Assembly: GCA_032358165.1 (NCBI GenBank)
Contig: JAALGY010000041.1
Location: 3,348,001 to 3,412,000 of the forward strand
Reading direction: 5' to 3'
Length of the DNA stretch: 64,000 nucleotides
Origin: Diplosphaera chodatii
Lineage: Eukaryota > Chlorophyta > Trebouxiophyceae > Prasiolales > Stichococcaceae
Shown here: positions 27,001 to 34,263 of the stretch, one piece after another
Layout: the number at the start of each line of letters is the position of its first letter
How positions within the stretch are numbered: position 1 is the first letter of the stretch
The notes under the pieces: generated by a model
The model's input: the letters and a program-made list of their open reading frames with translations, nothing else
Told to the model about the DNA's origin: nothing
Database searches by the model: none
Translations under genes and position numbers: made by a program

Positions 27001-30000
27001 AGGTGTCTTGGGTGACGTGCTGGTGGGCTGGCAGGCGCCAGCACAGCAGGGGCAGCGGCAGACAGCGGCGTTGGACGCCGGCACTGCTGCTTGTTCCAGA
27101 ACAGAGCGCCAAGGTGTGTGGCTACGCGGATGCTGGCGCACACCTGGCTGGGTGCCAAACACGTCCTGGGCGTGCGGCTGCTGGGGACTGGCGAGGCTGG
27201 CCAGGAACGCTTCCAGCATCCCGTCCAGGTCCAGGCCGTTCCGGAATGTCTGCGCACGAGTACCAATGGGATCATCAGACAAACAGGATGTTGGTGTTGG
27301 GAACACATGGCAGCCGCACGTGCACACCTCAGTTTGCATGCTATGCAATCCAGCCCCAAAGTTCACAGATGATCCAAGAGCATGTTTGTCTCCATGAGGG
27401 CTGTTACACAGAGTCCAGCAGGCCTTGTGCGGCGCACCGCGTGACGGTGAGCACCACGGCTGTCGGCATCGAACATGTAGTCGAAGGCAATGAGCGGCGC
27501 GTCGTCAGCGGTGGAGGCCGCGCCAGTGGTTGGTGCTGGTGCTCTGGCAAAGCTCACGTTCCCTGCAGATGACGTAAGCTCCAATTGCAGTTTCGACAGC
27601 CAGCAAACTGGTGTCATGTACCGTCAGGCTTTCCCTTGCATGCTGGGTGCCACACTAGGCGTAGGGTCATAGTAACACTGCAGCCGGTCAGAAAAGATCA
27701 ATCTAAATCGGTGCTGATTTTGCCACCATGTAGCGCTGACGTACTGTTGCCAAACTGCATCGCTTTCTGAGGGTACCACACAGTAGTAACATCGATAGTC
27801 TTGATACATCGTTATGAGCAGCTTCCGCGATACGCGACCAGCATCATTGCTACTGTGCACTTGAGCGACATCACCCATGGCAGGAGGTGCGGCTTGGGCT
27901 GGTGCGTATGGATCGGCTCAGTGCCCATCACGATATACAGCATGTTAAAGTGCGGCCATCAGGTGCTGTTTCAGCTGTGCCAAGTGCTAGACCCTCACCT
28001 TTGTGCAGCTCTGCGACGGCGTCCCAGGCGAGCAGGTACTGCTGCAGGAACACCAGCAGGCAGCAGGCGACCTCCGCCCGGTCCTCCAGGGTGGGGTCCA
28101 CCCACAGCGCCGCCAGCTCCAGGGCCGCCAAGTCGCTGCGGCCGCTGCTGGCGGCGCCGGGCTGCAGGCGGCGCCGCAGCAGCACGGCCGCCATGAACTC
28201 CCCGTCGACCTGCAGTGTGATAGAATTAGCTTGCATGCTGTGGTCGCGTGAAGCCAGCGGAATGGGCCGGCTTGACAGCACGCTGCAGGGCAGCCGCTGA
28301 TCAGACAGCAGTCCGTCTGGCAGCTTCAGATGTACTGCCAATCCAGGCAAGTAAGGAGCACGGGCAACTCAGGCAGGGCCTGTCATTGCAGCACATACCT
28401 CGGCTACCCAGGACAGGTGGCCGCCTGGCGGGCTGTCGCCGAGGATGCCCTGCAGCGCCTGCAGGTCCAGCGCCTCGGCCTGCGGTCACGCAGATGGTTG
28501 TTATAGTGCCTGTGCAGCCGTGGCCAGCACATTGGGCTGTGGCAGAGCATCCCAACAGAGGACAAACCACCGGGCCATGATGTAGGAGGCCATGGAGAAG
28601 AGCTGCGGGGCCATGCCTCCAACACCACTCACTTTAGCACCCTCATCATGCCCCGAGTTTTCCCATGTGGTTGCACTCATGAACAAACCATCTGATGCTC
28701 CGGTATCTTTCACTGGCTGATGCAGCCGGGCTGGCGCAGATCAATCATGTTGTGCACAGCAGCAAAAGCGCAGCCGCAGGCCTACTGGGACGTCATCGTG
28801 TACTGAAGCCGCTGGCAAGCGGATGCCACACAGGCCCACAGCCATCATCTGTTCACATGCAATAGCTAGGGAGGCCTGCCTGCAGGGAGCAGCGGCAGGT
28901 GTCCTGCAGCCGGAGCAGGTGCGGGGCATCGCCCCGCGCCGCCGGCCGGATGCCGAAGGGCGCCTTGTCCAGGTGCGCGTGCAGCCACAGCCTGCCGTGC
29001 CTGCAGCATACACACAAGAGCAAATGTGTACGTATGCTTACAACGAAACTACATGCATGCAGTGACATCTGGCAGGGAACAGCATCCATATCAACTGGTG
29101 ATCAAAGCATTTACACAACATTTCGACCTTTCATGAAACCTTGGTCACCTGGAGAAGACTGCGCCGGTGCCGGGGCGGGGCACCAGGCCCACCGCCGCCG
29201 CCGCTTCCAGCAGCCGCAGCGGGCTGACGGGCGCTGGTGCCGCCGGCTGCTGGTCAGGCAGCAGCAGGGCGGCGGCGGCTGCCGCGAGCGCAGAGGCGTG
29301 CGCGGCGGGGAAGCTGGAAGCAGGCGGCGGCGCCACTGCGTCCAGCGAGACAATGCCCTCCTCGCCGGCCAACACGGCAAAACCCTGCATTGTATCCTGC
29401 ACAACAACAGGTGCCCAACTGTCACAATGGGTTTCGCACCGTTGGACTGCTGCTGTCACTCAAAGCGTGCACCGGAGTGCCAGAAAACGTAGAGTCGGTG
29501 CAGCAGCCAAGCGCACAGAATTGGCAAGGGCACAATAGCTGACAAGGCAGCTGGTCACCTGCAGCGCTGCATCGTTGGCAGCCGGTATCGACGGCAGCGC
29601 TGCTGCAGCTGCTCCCAGCAATGACTGCACCCAGACATATGCCTGCAAAGCAGAAGGCGATGCCAATGTTGCAATACGTGATATGTGTAGTTTTGATCTG
29701 TAAAGATCCTGTTGTCATCAGCGATGTGCATGGCAGTTTGGATGGACCATGTGTTCGATGACGTTGAAGCCGCATAGCAGACAGCCTGGAGGCGAGCTCA
29801 CCAATGCTGGCAGCGGAACCTACCAACATCGGTCAATCTGCTCTCGTGGGCTGTCATCTCAAGAAATGAGCTGGGAAAAATGGGTAGGGGTGCAGGCAGG
29901 ATAGATTACAGCAGGACTCTGCTGCTGTCTATTGCCCACGGCAGCAGCGCTGCAGAGTGGCTGGTGCATCGAGATTGCACAGTCAGAAGGACAGGCCGCC

Positions 30001-32085
30001 CGGAAGAGATCCTCAGAATGGAACGCAGAGCATCGTGGAATCGGAGAATGAGGGCATGCGCACCTCGAAACTTCCAATGCCGGCGGCGCGCGCCGCCGCA
30101 ACCAGTGGCGCCGGCTGCGAGGGGCGCCCCAGCAGCGGCACGTGCGGCAGGCCGCCCAGCGCGTCCGACACCTCCGCCAGCTGCCTGCACGGGGTGGAGC
30201 TCATGCTGGCTGATATGAGTGTCTGCAGCTGGGACCCAGCACCTACACAGATTCTGTTGGTACCATACCGATGCCAGCCTAAGCACCCTAGCCACCATGC
30301 TGACTGACCACCAAGTTTTCAGGCCAGGTGCTAGGGTGTAGACTCAGGTACATGCATGTCACTGCGGTCCCAGTATCTCCCTATAAAGACTCCTGCAGAT
30401 TTTGCATCAGCAGTCACCTGGCGTCATCGTGCACCACCAGGATGCGGCAGGGGTGCTCCGCCAGGCTGCCGCCGGTGCTGGATCTCCTGCAACGCAGATA
30501 CCCATGCATACACCAGACTTTATCTCAAAGATTGCTATGCTCTACCGCATGTCAGTCATGAAGTCACAGTCTGCGTCGCATCCAGCGCCGCAGTCAGGTA
30601 CACAGAACATCATACGCACATGCACCATACAAAACATTGCGTGGAACGTCTCAGCCGCTTGTATAACATTGTGTCTAGATGAATGCCATCGTGTCTTGCA
30701 ACAAGGGCTCACCTGGAGCAGATGGCATCGTGCACCTGGCGCAGCAGCGCCGCCTCCTGCCGCGCCGGGCCGCCGCAGTACCTGACGACGCCCTTGGGCG
30801 GCTGGTCATCGTCTTCGGGGTGCCACAGCAGCACCAGGGCGTCCAGGAGCTGCGGGCAGGCATGGTCCGAGGCAGTGCATCAGCCACAAGCATGCTGGCA
30901 CAGCCCCAACCTCGCACCATGGGCCGCCACGAATGCCAATCATGCGTGCATTGATGAGGCACACGATGCAAGTGATACATGTTCGCTGTGCACCGCATTT
31001 GCAACATTGCAACGTGCAGCAAATTCACGCCTTCGTGCACCGAGTCACAGATCTCCGAGACCAGAAGATCGCGCGCACCTTGTCTCCGACACCACCATCA
31101 GCCAGAGTAACGCTGTCTGCGGTGTCTGGAATGCTGGCTGGTGGTCCTGCAGCGCCCACCACGCCTTTAAGGCCAGCAGTGGCGGCGGCATAGCTGTAAA
31201 GGTGTCGCCAATGCGGCTCCGCAGCGGCTATGTCCGGCGCCCACTCTGCCAGCAGCGCTGCGATATGCGGCGCTGCCAGGCGACGGCCGGCTGCTGGACA
31301 AGGCTTTGGTCTGAAAATCTCAACACGCTCTGACAGCGTGCTGATGCACGCCGACACGTGCTGCAGCGCTACAATGTCATCTGCGTGCGGCTGCCTGCTG
31401 TCCGCCTGGCTGCTCTGGGTTGCGGCATCGACACCTGCTGGCTGCTCTCTGCTGCTATGATGCTGCTCGCCGACCAAAAGGAAGGCCAGGCCGCATGCGC
31501 AGTCCAGAAGCGCCAAGGCCACCGCGCCGGTGGCAGATGCTGCGGAAGTCTCCAGCAGCTGCAGCAGCTGCTCAGCCTGAAACAGAACCACAGAGCGTAA
31601 GGAGTCGTGAGCATATATAGCCAGCTTGCTGATGCCGCAAACGGCCAGCGTCAGGTCGGTGATACAGGGTGCCGCAGCGGGCTGCTCACCTGCTGCGAGC
31701 TGCCAGCTTCACTTGGTGTGGACACCGCGCCGTGCAGCAGCTGCGCGGCATGGATGCATTGCTGCCTCTCAGAGGGTGAACGATCATCAGCGGCACTGCT
31801 GCCGATTTGTCGCCAGTCGGTCCCTTGGTCTGAGCGCTGCTCGCCCAGCAGCTGGGCAGCTGCCTGTCTGATGTGCTGCGACTCGTCATGGAAGGGACCA
31901 GTCTCATCGGACGACCCAATCAAGGGATTGCTGCCGCCTGTCGCGGCGGGCTGCGCCGCTGCACCGGGCGCACGTGCAGTCGGGGCGTCCGGATACCAAA
32001 CGGCCAGGGGTGCCAAGAGGCAGGAGGCGTGCAGACGCCGCAGCAAAAGCTCCTCTGAGTCATTGAAGGACCCATCGGGCGCCAT
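1..32085 (-). CDS. Giant modular type I polyketide synthase, trans-AT type (5' part; 3' end outside window)
   Basis: One minus-strand multi-exon gene. The proposed ATG is at 32085-32083 and the gene runs off the left edge. Order from the N-terminus: unknown region, GNAT-like domain, loading ACP, RRxS-rich linker, module 1 (KS-DH-KR-ACP-ACP), module 2 (KS-DH-KR-ACP-ACP), start of a third KS. The first exons join in phase: 31690-32085, 31079-31576, 30713-30849, 30418-30486, 30064-30184, 29559-29642, 29149-29396, 28880-29000, 28399-28479, 27999-28209, 27438-27562, 27144-27249, 26725-26879, 26074-26178. No AT domain is seen: after each KS C-terminal motif (NAHVVLE, NAHVVLG) the sequence goes through an Arg/Trp/Pro-rich stretch straight into DH. 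Such synthases build reduced polyketides by decarboxylative condensation on ACP-bound intermediates; in Chlamydomonas a giant PKS acts in zygospore wall maturation. The product here is unknown. Uncertain points: the exact start, and whether the N-terminal exons belong to the same mRNA. Confidence 0.85.
294..690 (-). other. N-terminal part of a third ketosynthase (KS3), cut by window edge
   Basis: Exon 294-436 reads [20 protein letters not shown] and ERWDADVLY, ending YARFGAFLQ, the usual KS N-terminal region. The exon before it (about 571-690) reads [15 protein letters not shown] and joins in phase 1. The rest of the domain lies left of the window, showing that the synthase has at least three extension modules. 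Confidence 0.8.
972..1515 (-). other. Acyl carrier protein, module 2, second copy (ACP2b)
   Basis: The first half ([26 protein letters not shown]) ends at 1439. The second is exon 972-1130 ([38 protein letters not shown]). The intron lies at the same codon position and phase as in ACP2a, and the two copies are very similar around the Ser motif. A tandem duplication is the simplest origin. Confidence 0.9.
1630..2175 (-). other. Acyl carrier protein, module 2, first copy (ACP2a)
   Basis: The first half ends at 2083 ([25 protein letters not shown]). The second half begins at 1798 ([33 protein letters not shown]). The intron sits exactly between PLME and AGLDSLG, phase 0. The second exon runs on without a break into the first half of ACP2b. 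Confidence 0.9.
2345..5333 (-). other. Ketoreductase domain, module 2 (KR2)
   Basis: The structural half begins in the exon near 5333 ([15 protein letters not shown]). The catalytic half has [19 protein letters not shown] (about 4370), [16 protein letters not shown] (about 3430), the Lys in [10 protein letters not shown], and Ser/Tyr/Asn in [10 protein letters not shown] and [12 protein letters not shown] (about 3270-3215), then [13 protein letters not shown] (about 2750) and [14 protein letters not shown] (about 2450). All catalytic residues are present, with LxD and no Trp, suggesting a B-type reductase. Confidence 0.9.
5487..7200 (-). other. Dehydratase-like domain, module 2 (DH2), atypical active site
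   Basis: Exons show [19 protein letters not shown] (about 6960-6900) with an intact HxxxGxxxxP motif, [18 protein letters not shown] (about 6720), and [19 protein letters not shown] (about 5610-5560) with VPVGLGAY after it. The position of the catalytic Asp in HPALLD holds Tyr (HPAATY). So DH2 keeps the His but not the Asp. Activity is uncertain; a reduced or isomerase-like role is possible. Confidence 0.8.
7200..11434 (-). other. Ketosynthase domain, module 2 (KS2)
   Basis: Exons carry, in order, [31 protein letters not shown] and PQQRLLLE (about 11130-11030), [19 protein letters not shown], the active-site Cys in [15 protein letters not shown] (about 10050), [20 protein letters not shown] (about 9230-9180), the first His in [13 protein letters not shown] (about 8540), the second in [12 protein letters not shown] (about 8200), and GTNAHVVLG (about 7560). 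The catalytic triad is complete. It is followed directly by a [16 protein letters not shown] stretch and DH2, with no AT between. Confidence 0.95.
11862..12444 (-). other. Acyl carrier protein, module 1, second copy (ACP1b)
   Basis: Exon 12305-12444 reads [20 protein letters not shown] followed by [10 protein letters not shown]. The next exon, starting at 12019, reads [20 protein letters not shown]. Joining them requires a GC donor (AGCAG then GCGGGC at 12304). Together with ACP1a this makes a tandem ACP pair in one module, which can raise flux in other PKS and PUFA synthases. Confidence 0.85.
12573..13220 (-). other. Acyl carrier protein, module 1, first copy (ACP1a)
   Basis: The first half lies in the exon ending at 12940 ([16 protein letters not shown], then [11 protein letters not shown] with the phosphopantetheine Ser). 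The second is exon 12573-12775 ([26 protein letters not shown]). The intron interrupts the DSL motif and must start with GC (TTAG then GCGAGT) to keep frame and sequence. It carries the growing chain after KR1. Confidence 0.85.
13545..16815 (-). other. Ketoreductase domain, module 1 (KR1)
   Basis: Starts with a structural half ([10 protein letters not shown] near 16815), then the NADPH-binding loop [10 protein letters not shown] (about 15650), [15 protein letters not shown], the catalytic Lys in [10 protein letters not shown], and the Ser/Tyr/Asn set in [11 protein letters not shown] and SANYAAAN (about 14180-14220), followed by [11 protein letters not shown]. All catalytic residues are present, so reduction of the beta-keto group is expected. 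An LxD signature and no Trp before the Tyr suggest B-type stereochemistry. The intron between about 15960 and 16561 sides contains the foldback repeat at 16324-16442. Confidence 0.9.
16324..16442. repeat. Near-perfect foldback (about 55-bp arms) in a PKS intron
   Basis: The left arm begins GTGATATCACGATCTGGCAA and the right arm ends TTGCCATCGGATATCAC. Reverse-complementing the right arm aligns with the left over nearly its whole length with a few 1-2 base gaps, around a short loop near 16378-16386. AAG occurs just outside both ends and may be a 3-bp target-site duplication. It lies between PKS exons that start at 16561 and about 16153. It could be a MITE-like element or a hairpin RNA precursor. 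Confidence 0.75.
16815..18914 (-). other. Dehydratase-like domain, module 1 (DH1), probably inactive
   Basis: Follows KS1 directly with no AT between. The double-hotdog pattern is visible: [13 protein letters not shown] for the first helix, LHNVALQPQ for the following strand, and [17 protein letters not shown] for the second hotdog (exon start 17177). The catalytic His of HxxxGxxxxP is not found: the aligned stretch reads [10 protein letters not shown]. The second-hotdog Asp of HPALLD is Gly (HPAVLG). With both residues missing, dehydration is unlikely; the fold may be structural. Confidence 0.75.
19297..24107 (-). other. Ketosynthase domain, module 1 (KS1)
   Basis: Spread over exons 23939-24107, 23385-23574, 22855-22991, 22356-22541, 21343-21764, 20921-21068, 20423-20564, 19794-20001 and 19297-19447. 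In order they show [40 protein letters not shown], the active-site cysteine in [10 protein letters not shown] (about 22490), [19 protein letters not shown], the first catalytic His in [13 protein letters not shown] (about 21015), the second in [12 protein letters not shown] (about 20510), and NAHVVLE. The Cys-His-His triad is complete, so condensation activity is expected. The usual Asn of KxNxGH is Ala. A Gly/Ser-rich insertion of about 60 residues sits before the VNQDG motif. One intron (23384) appears to start with GC. Confidence 0.95.
24653..25769 (-). other. Basic RRxS-repeat linker between loading ACP and KS1
   Basis: Three in-phase exons (25600-25769, 25265-25401, 24653-24774) encode about 143 residues, Arg/Ser/Gly-rich, with ten Arg-Arg-x-Ser motifs: RRGSM, RRSSL, RRGSL, RRPSV, RRSSL, RRTST, RRGSI, RRHSL, RRGSL and RRGSV, plus a variant RRSLS. 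Nine of the ten have a hydrophobic residue after the Ser, the consensus for basophilic kinases such as PKA or CaM-dependent kinases. No fold is apparent. The segment ends directly before the KS N-terminal sequence. A regulatory phospho-linker or docking segment is inferred, not shown. Confidence 0.75.
26074..26879 (-). other. Loading acyl carrier protein domain (ACP0)
   Basis: Exons 26725-26879 and 26074-26178 join in phase. The first holds the phosphopantetheine attachment motif [12 protein letters not shown], with the serine in GLDSL. The second reads [20 protein letters not shown], the normal ACP helix III-IV pattern. It should carry the starter acyl chain on phosphopantetheine. It lies between the GNAT-like segment and the first KS, consistent with a loading module. 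Confidence 0.85.
27999..29000 (-). other. GNAT-like domain (putative loading domain) of the PKS
   Basis: Exons 28880-29000, 28399-28479 and 27999-28209 read [18 protein letters not shown], then [20 protein letters not shown], then [18 protein letters not shown]. This order resembles a GNAT fold: an IRPA..DA..LL.L start, a 'W/F-V-A-E-x-D-G' strand pair, and an 'L.V.P' strand before the acyl-CoA pyrophosphate loop. The usual R/Q-x-x-G-x-G/A loop is not intact; [10 protein letters not shown] lies at that place, so CoA binding may be lost or altered. It stands before an ACP, as in GNAT-ACP loading modules of bacterial trans-AT PKSs. The first intron inside it appears to use a GC donor (28879-28878). 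A competing weak resemblance to condensin Cnd3 repeats was considered and rejected. Confidence 0.4.
29149..32085 (-). other. PKS N-terminal region, unrecognised
   Basis: Seven phase-compatible exons encode roughly 500 residues upstream of the GNAT-like segment. The region is Ala/Leu-rich with helical-looking stretches (such as [21 protein letters not shown] near 31570-31510) and Ser/Gln-rich spacers. A more conserved-looking part spans 30713-29149, with segments such as [18 protein letters not shown] and [21 protein letters not shown] recognise no AMP-ligase, KS, AT or methyltransferase motif. By position it resembles the adaptor region that precedes GNAT loading domains in some bacterial PKSs, but that is only an inference from order. 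An alternative is a separate upstream gene, although all junctions into the loading ACP preserve frame. Confidence 0.5.
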
Positions 32086-34263
32086 TGTCGAATGGGGTGG
32101 GCCCAAACATTCGGCAAACGAGAGGTGTTTTGCAGGGATGCTCCAGGGCCACTGGCCTTGCAGGCGGTTGCCAGGGCGTTTATGAGGGCCCTGGCACCGC
32201 AAGCTAGCCTGAAAGCGTTGCAGGAAAGCCTACTATATCTTGGGCCAGGCAGACCAAGCTGTATGCTGTGTGGCAGGCCCAATTCGGGGCTGCTGATCCG
32301 TCCGACGAGCAGCCGCAGAACGAGATTCTTATCACCGCAGCTGCGGCTGCACCGCCCGATGCTTGCGATGTTATGGGCCTCTGCACTCAGGAAATCCATC
32401 AGGCAAGCAAAGCTCTGACTTGAAGTGTGTCATGACTGCATTTCCTCAAATCGCAGCCAGGCGCCGGGCAGGTGCAATCATGCCTGTATGGCGGTTAGCA
32501 CGCACCATCTGGCGGAGGTTACTAGAGCATCGATATGCTGCCGTGTCTATCAGCTGGATGAGACAGAAACCGGGGTCCTCACAGGCAAGCACGGTTGCGA
32601 AAGCTAATTAGATGCAGTGCACACAGCTTCAGCAGGATGAACCCCACGAGCATTCGTCGGTCGTCAGCTATCGATTTGTGCAAGTATCGCTAGGGTATCG
32701 CACTGAATGCAGTTCGCGGTCGGTGGTCAGCTTCACAGCTCGTCCCGCCAAAGCTGAACCAGGTGTTCATAATCGGGATACAGCTTCACCACATTCGCCA
32801 ACCGCCTTGAAGTAGAAGTGCTCTTGCTTGGTGACCATGGTGCTGGCACCACTATCGTCCTGCTGTCGCCGGCCCACGGTGGCCTGAAACCAGGCTCAAT
32901 GCGCCTGTGCGAGGCAAAAGAAAGGCACGGTTGGCAACGATGTGATAGGTGAAAGGTTGGCATGCATGGCATTGGCCGGTGCATGCCATTTTAGCTACGG
33001 GCAAGCACTCTAGGCAAGCGCATGGGATATCGGACACATAGCAGTGCGCTTTTTTCATCAGCTCGTCAGCCAGACTCAGAGTCATGCGTGCCGTTTTCAG
33101 AACGGACTATACATGCACATCGGAAGGAGATGCCACATCATGTACCCAGGGTATATGCAAGCCTGTAATGGAATGCTGAAGCGTTCACGGCTTCGCTCTA
33201 CTGTATCAGCGAGCAATACCCACTGATTTGGTCTTCTATGTCATAGCTGTAAACAGAGGCGGGATCGGTGAACTATGTGAGTGTGACGTCTCTGCACCAA
33301 GTAGCACAGGCCGCCGCAGCGCGCATAGCGCCGAGCATGCACCATCGTAATAGCACCTCGGCTTCGAGGGAAGACTTCACTCAAAGACGTGACTATGAGT
33401 GTGCAACGCGCATGCGAAGTCTCGACGCGAGGTCATCACCGCCCCGGTTCATGATGTGGTTTGTGCAATCAGATTGGAGGGCGCGGCACCACACCTAATG
33501 AGGAACACCTGGCGGGCTTTCTTACGGGAGGCATCGTCAATTGCTCTGGATATCAGGACTCCCGCAGTGATGGTACCGAGACCCCGCGCAGCAACCTTGG
33601 CAATGTCCAGCAGACGGTGCTTGATGCGGTCGTCGACGATGGACGTCCATTGATTGCCTCCCTGCTGATTCGGGCCAGTTGTCACAGCTCGGGGTGTATG
33701 TATTTGCTCTGGCCCTGAACTTCGTTAGATGGGTGATGCGAGGTAGTTGCATTGAACGAGCAAGTGGTCGCCATGCACGGCTAGCGAACTTCGGAACGCC
33801 GAGGTGAGGTGCAGCAAGGGGAACAGAGATTCCTTGGACGCTCCAGCAGCAGCGCCAACGTGTTGATTTTGAGTGCCCAGTCAGCCACGCTAGTTCACAG
33901 CGTTGTCCACAGTTGCGATTCGCTTGCACGTTTCGATTTAGTCCCTGCGCATCTTCCGCCGCTATGCCGCTGCCACTGCACCTGCCGCCCCGGGCCAGTT
34001 CTGCGATGACTGGTGTCCAGCTAGCAGCGACCGCCAGCTCATGTGTGCCCGTGATAGTGCCTCGACAGCGCTGCGACCAGGCCTGCATCGCACCAGCGCC
34101 ACACTTGACCGCATGCAGAGGGTGTAGCAAACCAGGAATTGGCCCAACACCACCGCCTGGATCGACGGGGTGAACCACCACAGCCACCACCAACAATGCG
34201 CCTCCCTGTACACGAATGGCAAGGTTGCTTCCTTGCCAACCTGACGAGTGACAGCCTGGGCGC
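32086..34263. other. Spacer between the PKS start and the UroS stop; no recognised gene
   Basis: About 2.2 kb. The longest candidates are minus-strand ORFs at 33449-33685 (78 codons, containing HRLLDIAKVAARGLGTITAG) and 32733-32984. Neither shows a family motif I recognise and neither has a convincing splice partner. The stretch probably contains the PKS promoter and 5'UTR and the UroS 3'UTR. Confidence 0.4.

Noticed and set aside
27999..28479. Possible condensin CAP-G (Cnd3) repeat, from [16 protein letters not shown] resembling 'LLLWFNPxTEDDxxLR'.
   Set aside because: The exons stay in frame with a GNAT-like start and the loading ACP, and no HEAT-repeat context follows; the resemblance is short.
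33449..33685. 78-codon ORF as a possible transposon or novel gene.
   Set aside because: No recognisable domain, no repeat copies in the window, and no splice partners; left as spacer.
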